Source: Flavobacterium sp.
GTDB taxonomy: Bacteria; Bacteroidota; Bacteroidia; Flavobacteriales; Flavobacteriaceae
Direction: 5' to 3'
Length of the DNA: 64,000 nucleotides
Assembly (NCBI RefSeq): GCF_027484705.1
Contig: NZ_JAIXSL010000004.1
Coordinates: 1 to 64,000 of the forward strand
Below, piece by piece: positions 19,930 through 29,925 of this stretch (positions are counted from its first letter, which is position 1; each line of letters begins with the position of its first letter). The position numbers were made by a program, and so were the translations under genes. The notes under the pieces were generated by a model that saw only the letters and a list, made by a program, of their open reading frames with translations, was not told where the DNA came from and made no database searches.

Positions 19930-21876
19930 TTACCGAATCTTATTGCCTTTCATCGTGTAGTACCAGGCCAATCCCATCTGTTTGTTGTAGTCCGTTAACA
20001 AAGGGGTGTTGCTGGTTTGCGATGCTTTCATCGTGGCCAGTTCGATTTTTTCGACTTGAGCTTCTTTAGGCAGGTAATACAATTGGTCTTTTGTAACGAT
20101 TTTGTTGTACGAAATGCTCATCGCTTTCTGTGGCGCATACATCGAAGTTCCGAAACTGTAATATTCGAAACCTTTGGGCGCAATCATTTCAATTAATGTC
20201 GGCATGATATCGATATGCGAGCCCGGTGTCTGGTTGTAGGATTTCGGAATGTTTTTACCGTACATGATCAAACCAACAGAACTTCTTTCATACAGATTTG
20301 GCCTGCTGTTGGGGAACTTTCTTCCGAAATGATCACCTGTAAAAGAATAAATGGCTGTCGGATATTTTTTAGTGGCTTTCTCCATAAACTTTCCGATCGC
20401 GTAATCGCTGTACCACAAATGCCCGAGTTCTTCCATCGTCATGCTTCCATCGTAGTATTTTTTCATTGCTTCAGGGAAATCTTTCGCACTGTGGTATGGA
20501 AATCCTTTTTTGTAAACATCCACGGTGTAAGGCGCGTGGTAACTTGAAGTCAATATAATGTTCAGCGAATATTTCGTCGTATCGGTTTTGGCTACGACAA
20601 GATCGAAGAGTTTTTCATCCTCAACGCCCCAGGTTCCGGAATCGCTGTTGCCTCCTGCATCGGTAGCCGAGAAAAAACGATCGACACCCTGATATCTCGA
20701 AAAATCAGCGATATTTTGCCAGCTCGAAAATCCGCCATAAAACAAATTGGTCTGGTAGCCAAGTTTCTTAAATTGAGAAAAGATTGAAGTGACAAACGGC
20801 TCATGGAGTTCCCCAATTTTACTGATGTTGACGCCCATATAAGGAACATTCGTCACGATACCGCCAAACGAATCGAAAGTCGCATCGGCAGCCGGCAGAA
20901 AATAATTGAAATGCGTGCCGTTGTTTTTAAGCGCGCTGAGTTGGGTGGAGAATTTAAACGGAGCGTATTTGTCCATCAGCGGCCACGAATCGTAACTTTC
21001 CATGATGACCAGAAAGATTTGTTTTGGTTTTTCGATCATAGCGCCTTGGGCAGTCTTTTTTAAATAATCGCTCACAGCCGGTTTGGAAAAAATCTCGTGG
21101 AATTCGTTGTCACTCAAATACGGATTTTTGCCATCGAGGATATTGATTTCATTAAAATCTTCGGACGCATATATTAAGGAGCGGTAAGGATTGATGATGG
21201 TTTTATTCAGAAACGGATCGCTAGAAACACCGGCCCATTTCCTCAAAGCCGGAACATCGTTTACCGAACCGCGGATGCTGAAAACAAATAAAATCAAGGC
21301 AACAACAACGGTAATCATTTTATTTCCTTTGAAATGTAGCTTCGAAAGTTGCTTGTAAATGAAGTCTTTGTTTTCGAAATAGCGTAAAATGAAAATACCA
21401 ATTACAATCGACAGTATGATCGCAATCAGATTCCACCACGGATGGAAATCCTCAAGGATCGTATTGAATACCGCTTTCTGATCGTCATACAAACCCAAAA
21501 ACAAAAAGTTGTTGAACTGGTTGTGGTATTCCGCAAAATAATTGATGGTCACGATGCAAATGATTGTCGAGAATATCACAAACAAATACTGGCATACGAT
21601 ACGAACCCATTGGATGACTTTGAACCGATCGAAATACGAAAGCGACAATAACAATAGGAAAGGCAATATCAGGAAATAAGAAACGGCAGTGCAATCGAAA
21701 CGAAAACCCATCAGCAAGGTTTTTGCGAATTCATTCGCGGCTACTGGCTCGGTTAACTGTTTATGGTAAATACAGATAAAAGCGATCCGGAATACCAAAA
21801 AAAACAAGATGCCAAAAAACCAAAAGAAGCCAAGGTTAGCCAGTTCTTTCAGAAATTTTTCCCATTTGTTGTTCAT
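19930..21876 (-). CDS. LtaS-like sulfatase-fold membrane phosphotransferase
   Basis: 648 residues: about five N-terminal membrane helices (residues 10-200), then a periplasmic alkaline phosphatase/sulfatase-type domain. Visible motifs are IFLVIMESYDSW (first metal-binding acid), DATFDSFGGIVTN containing the likely nucleophilic threonine, FSRYQGVDRFF, WGVEDEKLFD and SFTGDHFGR (metal D and H). The layout matches LTA synthase/phosphoglycerol transferase. Bacteroidota lack lipoteichoic acid, so a role in decorating glycans or lipids with phospho-alcohol groups is more likely; the donor is unknown. It sits between two metallophosphoesterase paralogues on the same strand, which hints at shared envelope phosphate chemistry, though this is only context. 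Confidence 0.8.
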   Translation of the reverse strand: MNNKWEKFLKELANLGFFWFFGILFFLVFRIAFICIYHKQLTEPVAANEFAKTLLMGFRFDCTAVSYFLILPFLLLLSLSYFDRFKVIQWVRIVCQYLFVIFSTIICIVTINYFAEYHNQFNNFLFLGLYDDQKAVFNTILEDFHPWWNLIAIILSIVIGIFILRYFENKDFIYKQLSKLHFKGNKMITVVVALILFVFSIRGSVNDVPALRKWAGVSSDPFLNKTIINPYRSLIYASEDFNEINILDGKNPYLSDNEFHEIFSKPAVSDYLKKTAQGAMIEKPKQIFLVIMESYDSWPLMDKYAPFKFSTQLSALKNNGTHFNYFLPAADATFDSFGGIVTNVPYMGVNISKIGELHEPFVTSIFSQFKKLGYQTNLFYGGFSSWQNIADFSRYQGVDRFFSATDAGGNSDSGTWGVEDEKLFDLVVAKTDTTKYSLNIILTSSYHAPYTVDVYKKGFPYHSAKDFPEAMKKYYDGSMTMEELGHLWYSDYAIGKFMEKATKKYPTAIYSFTGDHFGRKFPNSRPNLYERSSVGLIMYGKNIPKSYNQTPGSHIDIMPTLIEMIAPKGFEYYSFGTSMYAPQKAMSISYNKIVTKDQLYYLPKEAQVEKIELATMKASQTSNTPLLTDYNKQMGLAWYYTMKGNKIR

Positions 21877-22126
21877 TGCTTATCTGATGTATGATTTGTA
21901 TTGCTTCAATATCACCGAAAGGTTTATTTAAATAAAGAGAAGCGAAGATATAAAAAAGAAGTTGTCATTGGCTCATGAAATAATAACGGTTTTTTAACCT
22001 TATCTTTTTAGAACATATTTCACCGATAAACGTCACTGCAATTGTGATTTGAAGAGTATTTTTCCATTTCAACGATTTTAAAATCGTTATTGGAATTTAG
22101 TTTTTAAGTTTGGGTATGATTTACAA

Positions 22127-22522
22127 ATGCGTCAACCTATTTATATGAAAAATATCCACAGCCCGATTTACCGTTTGGATTATTTTGAAGGATATTCCAA
22201 CGGTCTGAATCCGAAGATTCGCATCAACACCAAAAGAGACAATGACGCTTTTACCACAGGATTTAATCTGGGCCGACTCGAATTTGAGAGCATGAACGGT
22301 TCGCTGCGCAACGGCGTGCCCAAACGTATCGTGAATACCAAAATTCTCGAAGATTTTCTGCTCGCCGGCATGTTGGGTTTAAGCATCGACACGGAAGATT
22401 ATACTTCGTTCCAACTGCACATCATTCTGCAATGGTACCAAAGCGGCATCGAACAATACGATCCGAACCATAGCAGTTATTTAATCGAATTATTAGAAAA
22501 GAACGGCATCGAAATGAGTTAA
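22127..22522 (+). CDS. Conserved hypothetical protein, 131 aa
   Basis: I do not recognise a family. The protein is soluble, with no signal peptide or membrane helix; it has an N-terminal RLDYFEGYSNGLNPKIRINTK segment and a C-terminal helix FQLHIILQWYQSGIEQYD. A second ATG seven codons in (22145, MKNIHSPIYRLDYF) could be the true start. Codon use is like the neighbouring host genes and the frame is clean, which supports a real gene. It is convergent with the 22626 gene, and a shared hairpin terminator lies between them. Confidence 0.65.
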   Translation: MRQPIYMKNIHSPIYRLDYFEGYSNGLNPKIRINTKRDNDAFTTGFNLGRLEFESMNGSLRNGVPKRIVNTKILEDFLLAGMLGLSIDTEDYTSFQLHIILQWYQSGIEQYDPNHSSYLIELLEKNGIEMS

Positions 22523-22565
22523 ACAACTTGGGGAAAAAGGGGTTTATTGATCCATTGCCAAAACA

Positions 22566-22612
22566 AAAACCACGGATTTAAGAACTAAATATTCTTGAAT
22601 CCGTGGTTTTAT
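22566..22612. terminator. Bidirectional terminator between convergent genes
   Basis: A long stem, AAAACCACGG...AAGAA (22566-22584) with TTCTTG...CCGTGGTTTT (22592-22610), with one G-T wobble, a 7-base loop and A/T tracts on both sides. Confidence 0.9.
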
Positions 22613-22625
22613 TTTTATCAGGAAT

Positions 22626-25600
22626 TTAATTCTTGGTAATCGTAAATTCATCGGCAATTACACCAGTAGAAGTAAGATATTTGCAAGACAAGAAATCGCC
22701 ATTGACATCAATCACCAAAGAGCAATTGTTGGTGTTGTTGTTGAAATACATCGCCGGCATAGGAAAACCGGGTTGATTTACCACTTCAGGATTCTGTCCG
22801 GAAGTTCCGCAAACAGCGTAAACGGTTCCGTCATAAGGCGCAGTTTTTACGAAATTGTTGGTCTGCGGACTCACTTTCATGCTTTCGGCAAACGTAGTGG
22901 AAATATCATAATGGCCTTTCATCATATAACTTCTCTCATTCACGTGCGAGTGCCCGGCAAGTACCAGATCGGTTTTATAGCTTTCCAATAACGGCGCGAT
23001 ATTCTGACGCACGTGCTTGAGTTCCAATTCGGTGTCGCTGTTGTGGGTTCCCATGGTGTAAGGCGGATAATGCAGGTAAACGATTGTCCAGCGTTGGGTG
23101 TTGGCCGCCAGATCGCTTTCCAGCCAATTTCTCAACGGACTTCCTTCAGTGCTCGGACAACCATAAGTGTCAATCGAGATGAAATGAATGTTCGCATAAT
23201 TGTACGAATAATATTTAGGGGAATTCGAAGGTACGCCACCGCATTCCCCATTTTCCGGTAAAGAAAAATTCGCGAAATAAGGAAAATTGGTGCCCAATGC
23301 AGAAGCACTGAGATAACCAACATCGGCATAATCGTGATTCCCCAAAGTAGGGAACAACGGCATACTTTTGAACTGCTCCGGATACTGATTGAATACACGG
23401 CTTTGAAATTCTGCATCCTGACCGGTAGAGTAGGCGTCATCACCGAGCCAAATCCATAAATTGGTTGGTGTCGATCCTGTGTAATTCACATAGGAATTGC
23501 GCACATTCAACTGGTTGTTGGTGCCGTTTCCGAAATCGCCGATCGCCCAAATACGAACAGGAGCAGTGCTGCCCGTAACCGGCGCCGTGATGAAATTGTT
23601 TTTGAGATCGCCCTGAAAACTCTCCGTAATACTTCCGATGGAATAGTAATATTTAGTTCCCGGTGTGAGCCCTGTCAGGGTAATTTCATGTTCGGTGGTT
23701 AGGCTGTCATCCGAAATATTACTTCCGTAAGCCACGCTGGTTCCGTATTTGACATTGCTGGTGCAGGCAAGATCTGTTCGCCAACGAATCGTAACGCCGT
23801 TGGAATTAAGTTTCTGCAGGTAAGCACCACGCGTCACGGAAATGGAAGGTGTTCCACTCGGAGCCACCAAGCGCGCATTGAAGCTCAGATCCGAACTGTC
23901 ATAGGCCACCTGATGCACTTCCGCAGTCAATACGTTAGTACCCGTTGAAAAAAGTGATGAATTCAAAGCAATCGTATGCCATGCCGATTCTTCTGTGCCA
24001 TTAGCCGTTGCGTTTGCCGGTGTATTATAGTTGATGTTTCCGGCAGGCATGTTCGCCCGATACACTTCATTTCCGTTTAAGTATACCACTACACCATCAT
24101 CAAAGACAACTCCTAAAGTAAGTTCAGTATAAGCGGCAGGATTGATGACCGTAAAGTTTTTTCTAAAATAGGTAGTTAGGTATTTACGTTCACGGTCAGT
24201 ACCGTAATTAATAATCGTAGCTTCATCGCCATCGCCATAACCGAATTCGGCATTTCCTGTCGACCATGAAGCGTCATTGAAGGTATTGCTACGCCAGGCG
24301 GTTCCCTGATTGCTTCCGTTGTCTAAATATTTCCAGGAACTGTTGGCTGCCACAAAAGTATCGGTTCCCGAAGGATAAGTCGTAAAGTGAACTACCGGAC
24401 CGTACCCGCTGTTAAACGGACAAACCGCCTCCACGCGAAATTCGTAATGCGTTGACGGATTCAAACCCGAAATTACTTTGGAGTTGGTCGATGAGGTTAT
24501 GGTCACCCAGGCATTGGTTCCGGACAATTGGTATTGTACATTATAAGTTGAGGCATCGGTAACGGCGTCCCAGTTCAGATAAACCGTTGAGGAACTATTA
24601 GAAATTATATTGAGCCCTGTTGGTATCGTGCAGTTGGCGGTTGTGGTAATGAAATTATAGGTTTCACTATAACCGCTTGGTATCGTACAAACCGCCTGAA
24701 CTTTGAACTCGTATGCAATTTGTGGTGTTAGTGCGTTCACTGAAATTGAGGTCGCAGTAGTTTCGGCTGTGTTCCAATCTTCCGTATCAATTTGACGGTA
24801 ACGAATGTCGTAGCTTACGGCATTCGGCACGGACTGCCATTGAAGTTTTGCAGTGGTTCCGGTAACCTGTGGAACGTTCAACCCTCTTGGAATACCACAA
24901 CTCAATCCGACGGTAGAAAAATTGGCTTTCAGACTGTAAGCACCGGCAATAGTGCAGACTGCCTGAACCTGAAATTCGTAAGCGCTTTCCGATATTAGTC
25001 CTGTTACTACTTTTGAAGCTGCTGTTGTCGTTGTTGTAGTCCATTCTTCAGCGCCAGACAATCGATATTGCACATTGTAGCTTGACGCCCCAATAACCGC
25101 TTGCCAGTTCAAAGTAGCTGTAGCAGAAGCGATATCAGTAGCTATTAAAGCATCGGGCGTGCCGCAGGATGCAGGAATGGTCGAGGACAGACGGCCGTTA
25201 AAAGTTAAATCTGAACTGGCCAAAGACTGTTGGTGAATTTCAACCGCGATGACATTATTTCCGGTCAGCAGTGTGGCGGTATCAATTGGAACGCTATACC
25301 AAGCGGATTCATCGGTGCCTCCTACAGAAACAATAGCATAAGTGTTATAGTTAATCGTGCCTGTTGGCAGATTGTTGCGGAAGATTTCCGTTCCGTTGAG
25401 GTATACGACCACACCATCATCGCGCATGACTTCAAACAACATCGAAGCATAAGCCAAAGGATTGCTCACGGAAAACGATTTTCTGAAATAAGTCGTCACA
25501 TATTTGTTCTGGGGGTTGTTTCCATAATTGATGATAGTGGTTTCATCGCCTTCGCCATAACCGAATTTGCCATTGCCACTAGACCATGCGTTGTCATTAA

Positions 25601-26789
25601 AATTTGTATTTCTCCAAGCTGTGTCTTGATTTGTTCCGTTGTCGAGGTATTTCCAAGTTCCGTTTGCCGGGATAATATAAGCGGTTCCAGAAGTTAGCGT
25701 CGTGAAATTTTCCGAGGCGCTGAAAGCACTTGTAATGACACAAGAAGCCTGCACCTGAACTTCATAACTGCTGTTTTCCAACAAGCCTGAAATGAGTTTT
25801 GTATTGGAATCGGCTGTAGCCGTGGTCCATTCGTTGGTGCCGATGCGTCGGTATCGGATGTTGTATGTTGAAGCACCTTCCACAGCTGCCCATGAAATCG
25901 TAGCTGTTGCTGCCGTAATATTGTTAGCCAGAAGTGAGGTTGGAGTGTTACAATAGGCGGTCAGCGTCGTAAAATGGTCTAAAACACTATAATCACTTGG
26001 TGAAGCACAAATTGCCTGAACGTCAAATTCATAATTTGTGGCTGGCGATACACCGGTAATATTGAAGGTTGTATTTGAAGTTGTCGCCATGGTCCAGATA
26101 CCGGTCAAAGCGCGTCGGTAGCGAAGGGTGTAAGATGAAGCTCCTGAAACTGAAGTCCATGAAAGCAACGCTGAGGTTGTAGTCGTCGATGACACGGTCA
26201 CTTTGGGAGTGACACAATCCGGATAAGGAACGGCATCCAGTTTTGCATTAAAACTCAAATCAGGATCATCAATTTGCGCCTGATGGAGCTCAACCGCCAG
26301 CACGTTTTCGCCTTCCACAAATAAAGACGGACTGATATTGAATCCGTAAAAAGTAGCCTCAGCGCCATCCTTTACTTCGGAAGCAGCCAGATTAGAGTAG
26401 GCCATATCGTTGTTACTCATATTGCTTCGGGCGACTTCTTTTCCATTCAGATAAACCACGGCACCATCATCACGAAGCAAACCCAACGCATACCACTGAT
26501 AAGCAGTCGGATTGGTTACGGTAAATGTTTTTCTAAAATAAATGGTGTGGTGTTTATTGGTGCCTGTAGGCGGATTGATGATCGTCATCTCATCGCCATC
26601 GCCATAACCGATTTCGCCTGCTGAGATGCTCCAGGCACTGTCGTTAAAGCCTATAGTTCTCCAGGATGTTCCGAGATCATTCTGGTCATTTAAATATTTC
26701 CAAGCACTTCCCTGCGGAAAAACGGATAGGTTTTGCCCGATCGAAACGGCGTACAAAAAAACGAAAAATAAGAAGTAGGTTTTCTTCAT
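22626..26789 (-). CDS. Secreted FN3/jelly-roll metallophosphoesterase, paralogue lacking a T9SS domain
   Basis: 1387 residues with the same parts as the 13966-19758 protein but fewer FN3 modules: signal peptide, jelly-roll, two FN3, jelly-roll, three FN3, jelly-roll, purple-acid-phosphatase-type domain and calcineurin-like catalytic domain. Catalytic motifs GDFGNG, LGDDAYS, LGNHDYAD, LHYPPY and LAGHSHVNERS are intact and near-identical to the paralogue. The protein stops at DEFTITKN, exactly where the paralogue continues into a linker and its sorting domain, and a terminator follows at once. If exported by signal peptide alone it would stay periplasmic. The two genes look like an old tandem duplication separated by the LtaS-like gene. 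Confidence 0.88.
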   Translation of the reverse strand: MKKTYFLFFVFLYAVSIGQNLSVFPQGSAWKYLNDQNDLGTSWRTIGFNDSAWSISAGEIGYGDGDEMTIINPPTGTNKHHTIYFRKTFTVTNPTAYQWYALGLLRDDGAVVYLNGKEVARSNMSNNDMAYSNLAASEVKDGAEATFYGFNISPSLFVEGENVLAVELHQAQIDDPDLSFNAKLDAVPYPDCVTPKVTVSSTTTTSALLSWTSVSGASSYTLRYRRALTGIWTMATTSNTTFNITGVSPATNYEFDVQAICASPSDYSVLDHFTTLTAYCNTPTSLLANNITAATATISWAAVEGASTYNIRYRRIGTNEWTTATADSNTKLISGLLENSSYEVQVQASCVITSAFSASENFTTLTSGTAYIIPANGTWKYLDNGTNQDTAWRNTNFNDNAWSSGNGKFGYGEGDETTIINYGNNPQNKYVTTYFRKSFSVSNPLAYASMLFEVMRDDGVVVYLNGTEIFRNNLPTGTINYNTYAIVSVGGTDESAWYSVPIDTATLLTGNNVIAVEIHQQSLASSDLTFNGRLSSTIPASCGTPDALIATDIASATATLNWQAVIGASSYNVQYRLSGAEEWTTTTTTAASKVVTGLISESAYEFQVQAVCTIAGAYSLKANFSTVGLSCGIPRGLNVPQVTGTTAKLQWQSVPNAVSYDIRYRQIDTEDWNTAETTATSISVNALTPQIAYEFKVQAVCTIPSGYSETYNFITTTANCTIPTGLNIISNSSSTVYLNWDAVTDASTYNVQYQLSGTNAWVTITSSTNSKVISGLNPSTHYEFRVEAVCPFNSGYGPVVHFTTYPSGTDTFVAANSSWKYLDNGSNQGTAWRSNTFNDASWSTGNAEFGYGDGDEATIINYGTDRERKYLTTYFRKNFTVINPAAYTELTLGVVFDDGVVVYLNGNEVYRANMPAGNINYNTPANATANGTEESAWHTIALNSSLFSTGTNVLTAEVHQVAYDSSDLSFNARLVAPSGTPSISVTRGAYLQKLNSNGVTIRWRTDLACTSNVKYGTSVAYGSNISDDSLTTEHEITLTGLTPGTKYYYSIGSITESFQGDLKNNFITAPVTGSTAPVRIWAIGDFGNGTNNQLNVRNSYVNYTGSTPTNLWIWLGDDAYSTGQDAEFQSRVFNQYPEQFKSMPLFPTLGNHDYADVGYLSASALGTNFPYFANFSLPENGECGGVPSNSPKYYSYNYANIHFISIDTYGCPSTEGSPLRNWLESDLAANTQRWTIVYLHYPPYTMGTHNSDTELELKHVRQNIAPLLESYKTDLVLAGHSHVNERSYMMKGHYDISTTFAESMKVSPQTNNFVKTAPYDGTVYAVCGTSGQNPEVVNQPGFPMPAMYFNNNTNNCSLVIDVNGDFLSCKYLTSTGVIADEFTITKN

Positions 26790-26929
26790 TTTGACTTATA
26801 AAAAACACTAAATATGGCTATTTGCCAACTTTGCTCGTGCAAAGTAAAAGTAGAATGAAGGAATTAAAAACAAACTTCGATGAACGCCAAAAATACTCGT
26901 TAAAGGTCAATAAACGTAAGGATTGCTTT

Positions 26930-27295
26930 CTATTTCTTTTTGTATTTGAGGAAAAACATGATTTTTTGCAACTCCTCGTCCGAAACGTCTTTTGTAGTCA
27001 ATCGTTTGGTATGCTCTGGATTTTTGACCCGGACGATGTAGAGTTCGAGTTGCTCGGGAGTGAATTGTGGCAAAACCACTTTATGATTCACTTTTTTATT
27101 ATGACATTCGGCACAACTCACGGCATAATACGCTTCGCCTTCGGTAAAGAACTGTATGAACTGTTTTTGGTTCTTTTCCTGCAATCCGGGTGGCATGTCA
27201 TATTGCGCTTTCTTTTGCGTGGCGCAGGCTGTAATCAGAAGTCCGAGCATGAAAATGAACAGCCCGGTTTTGATGTATTTAGTATTTTCCTCCAA
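26930..27295 (-). CDS. Small lipoprotein cytochrome c
   Basis: 121 residues: a lipobox-like signal (MLGLLITACATQ, cysteine at about residue 23) and one heme c site CAECH, with a downstream methionine as possible axial ligand (KIMFFLKYKKK). The predicted mature protein is a small periplasm-facing lipid-anchored monoheme cytochrome. The start codon overlaps the 3' end of the upstream peroxidase gene by 17 bases, so the two are probably translationally coupled. It may be the electron donor of that peroxidase; this is inference from overlap and size. Confidence 0.75.
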   Translation of the reverse strand: MEENTKYIKTGLFIFMLGLLITACATQKKAQYDMPPGLQEKNQKQFIQFFTEGEAYYAVSCAECHNKKVNHKVVLPQFTPEQLELYIVRVKNPEHTKRLTTKDVSDEELQKIMFFLKYKKK

Positions 27296-29201
27296 CTTGT
27301 CTCGTATTTAAAGCGTTGATTTTTGATTGTGGTAAATGTAATGGCGGTTTTTCAAAACGGATGTTTTCATTGAGCGATTTGATGAAACGGATCAGTTGTT
27401 TTTTCTCTATCAAGGAAAGATGCAACGAATCTGCTGTCGCAGTCTGATTTGGAACCACGAGTTTATGTCCTGAACCCGCGCCGCGATTGTAGAAATTAAT
27501 CACTTCCTCTAAAGTCTTAAAAACACCGTTGTGCATGTAAGGTTTTGTCTTTTCGGAGTTCCGGATTGTGGTCGTACGGAACGCATTCATGGTTTCTGTC
27601 GCAGGATTGATTTCGTAACGGCCTTTATCGCTATCAAGCGAAGCAAAAGTAGTGTCTGACGGCACGCCGATGACTTCAAATTCATTCCCGATATAAGGCG
27701 GTTTGATGCCACTAAAAGTCGGCAAAAAATGACAGGTCGCACATTGCGCTTTGCCCATAAACAGGTTGAAACCTTTGATCTCGTCTTCTTTCAAAGGCTT
27801 GTTCTTGTTCATCGCTTCATCAAGAGGCGCATAGTATTGGCTGTATTTGCTGTAATAAGTGGTGAGTGCGGAATAGATGTGGTTCAGCGAAATTTTATTT
27901 TCGACCGGTGTGCATTTCGCGAACTTTTTAAAAGCCTTTTTATAAGTCGGGCAACTCAGTACTTTTTGGAGCATTTCCTCTTCATTACTGCCCATTTCGA
28001 TTGGGTTCGTAACCACTGTTTTGGCTTGTTCCTGCAAAGTCAGCAGCTTGCCATCGAGCATAATCAGGTGATTGTATGGCACGTTTAACAGGCTCGGCGT
28101 ATTTCTCGTTAATGCCTCTTTTCCGTTGAATTGCAGAGCAGTTCTAACAGAAGTATCGGTAAAATAATCCTCTGATTTGTGGCACGAAACGCAACTTCTT
28201 TGGTTGTTGCCCGAGAGGATTGGATCGTAGAAAAGCAGTTTCCCGATGCTGTCAATTTCTTTCAATACCAAAGTGTCTTTAATCTTATAATAAATGCCGT
28301 TTTGGTTTTGCGCATAAAATAATGACTTATCAAAAATAGAGTTTGCGTGATCGTTCAGGGTATAATCCATATTGCTTTTGGACAAGACCTGATAGGTTGT
28401 AAGGTATTGTTGATTCAGCCTGAACAACGGATTGACATAATCTTTAATGAAAGTAAAATGATCAAATTTTGTGTAATCTTTTGGTTGTTTTTTGACAAAA
28501 TCAATGGCTTGATGATACAACTTCAGATAATCGTTCGGCAGTTTTTTTTCAGGGAAAGATAAGTTGTAGACAGCGTAAATTTCATTCACATCGGATAACA
28601 TTTGCTGCAATTCAGGAATGATATTTTCAGTATTCGGACATTCAAATCCAGTCGAATAAATAGTTGCTAAATTCAACAAATACAATCGGTTACAAAGATA
28701 AAAAACGTCGGCGCTTTTCAAATTATTGGTGATGGCTTCGGCTTTGTAAGTTTCTATAGCGTTGATTGAAATCCGGACATCATCAAGCAAAATATTTTTC
28801 TCAACATCATTTCCGTTCATGTAAATCTCAGCCACAGTCAATCCGGCGCCTTCTCTTTTGTAGGGTTTTTCAAATTTCTCAAAAACTTCAGTTTCCCATT
28901 CTACGGGCAACGGGCCGTTGATTTTCTTATAAACGTTGGGTTCGAAATACCGCAGCCAGAAATCGATTTTTTTGAGCTGTATTCTGTTTTTACTGATTTG
29001 GCTTGCGATGGTTTTTTTAGAAGCGCTGTCTAAAACTTTTACACTTTCAATCAAATGAAACAATTCTTTTTGTTGCAGAAGGCTGGCGGACAGGTTTTGG
29101 GAATACAATGTTTGGTAAGGCGAAACTTCTTCATTTCTGAACGAATAAAAAGAAACGATCCCCAATACTGCAACGAATGTTATAATAATCTTTTTGGTCA
29201 T
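27279..29201 (-). CDS. Di-heme cytochrome c peroxidase/MauG family with N-terminal extension
   Basis: 640 residues. The C-terminal ~330 residues form a di-heme peroxidase domain with heme sites CVSCH (337-341) and CATCH (487-491). Family segments include LFYDPILSG, FTDT, RNTPSLLNV, AKTVVTNPIEMGS and FRTTTIRNSEKTKPYMHNGVFKTLEEVINFYNRG. Such enzymes reduce hydrogen peroxide in the periplasm or oxidise protein side chains. The first ~300 residues after the N-terminal hydrophobic anchor are helical and not part of the classic enzyme; they may be an imelysin-like domain but I am not certain. The gene overlaps the small cytochrome c gene at 27279-27295. Confidence 0.85.
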   Translation of the reverse strand: MTKKIIITFVAVLGIVSFYSFRNEEVSPYQTLYSQNLSASLLQQKELFHLIESVKVLDSASKKTIASQISKNRIQLKKIDFWLRYFEPNVYKKINGPLPVEWETEVFEKFEKPYKREGAGLTVAEIYMNGNDVEKNILLDDVRISINAIETYKAEAITNNLKSADVFYLCNRLYLLNLATIYSTGFECPNTENIIPELQQMLSDVNEIYAVYNLSFPEKKLPNDYLKLYHQAIDFVKKQPKDYTKFDHFTFIKDYVNPLFRLNQQYLTTYQVLSKSNMDYTLNDHANSIFDKSLFYAQNQNGIYYKIKDTLVLKEIDSIGKLLFYDPILSGNNQRSCVSCHKSEDYFTDTSVRTALQFNGKEALTRNTPSLLNVPYNHLIMLDGKLLTLQEQAKTVVTNPIEMGSNEEEMLQKVLSCPTYKKAFKKFAKCTPVENKISLNHIYSALTTYYSKYSQYYAPLDEAMNKNKPLKEDEIKGFNLFMGKAQCATCHFLPTFSGIKPPYIGNEFEVIGVPSDTTFASLDSDKGRYEINPATETMNAFRTTTIRNSEKTKPYMHNGVFKTLEEVINFYNRGAGSGHKLVVPNQTATADSLHLSLIEKKQLIRFIKSLNENIRFEKPPLHLPQSKINALNTRQVGGKY

Positions 29202-29392
29202 GTAAGTCTGCTGCGCTTTTGCATTTCAGGGCAATTGAAACACAAAGTAATGTAAAAATTTTCGACAAAAATAGTCACTTTGCCGTTGCGGAAAAACCTT
29301 TAACAGAATTTACTTCCATCAGGCTTCAAATTGATGGCACGACTTTAAATTTTAAGATGCAATTTCTAAAACCGAATCTCAAATAATTTTCA

Positions 29393-29400
29393 TACTTTTG
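29393..29400 (+). promoter_or_regulatory. Candidate -7 box of the tpx operon
   Basis: TACTTTTG is an exact TAnnTTTG match and lies 17 bases before the tpx ATG. No clear TTTG -33 element is seen at the expected spacing. Confidence 0.45.
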
Positions 29401-29417
29401 AGCCTTAAAAATAAGCC

Positions 29418-29915
29418 ATGTCAACAATAACATTAGGAGGAAATCCGATACACACTTCAGGGGAATTGCCAAAAACAGGCACCAAAGCACCCGATTTCGC
29501 ATTAGTCAAAAATGATTTATCCACGGTGCGTTTAGCCGATTTTTCGGGAAGTCGGTTGGTGCTGAATATTTTCCCAAGTATCGATACAGGAACCTGCGCT
29601 ACTTCAGTCAGAAAATTTAATGAAAAAGCGAGCCAACTTCAAAACACCAAAGTGCTTTGCATTTCGCGCGATTTGCCGTTTGCACAAAAACGTTTCTGCG
29701 GCGCTGAAGGCATCGAGAATGTGATGAATTTATCGGATTTTAAAACCGGAAGTTTTGGTAAAGATTACGGTCTTGAAATGATTGATGGCGCGCTCAACGG
29801 TTTGCATTCCAGAGTGGTCATGGTGCTCGATGAAAACGGAACAGTCGTTTATACTGAGCAGGTGGCTGAAATCGCCGACGAACCCAATTACGAAAACGCA
29901 TTGGCGGCACTTTAA
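29418..29915 (+). CDS. tpx: Thiol peroxidase
   Basis: 165 residues, the normal length of the atypical 2-Cys peroxiredoxin Tpx. It reduces hydrogen and alkyl peroxides with thioredoxin. The peroxidatic cysteine is C60 in DTGTCATSVRKFN and the resolving cysteine is C94 in AQKRFCGAEG. The N-terminal TLGGNPIHTSGELPKTG is typical. dgkA begins 11 bases downstream, so the two are likely cotranscribed. Confidence 0.95.
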   Translation: MSTITLGGNPIHTSGELPKTGTKAPDFALVKNDLSTVRLADFSGSRLVLNIFPSIDTGTCATSVRKFNEKASQLQNTKVLCISRDLPFAQKRFCGAEGIENVMNLSDFKTGSFGKDYGLEMIDGALNGLHSRVVMVLDENGTVVYTEQVAEIADEPNYENALAAL

Positions 29916-29925
29916 TATTACACGC

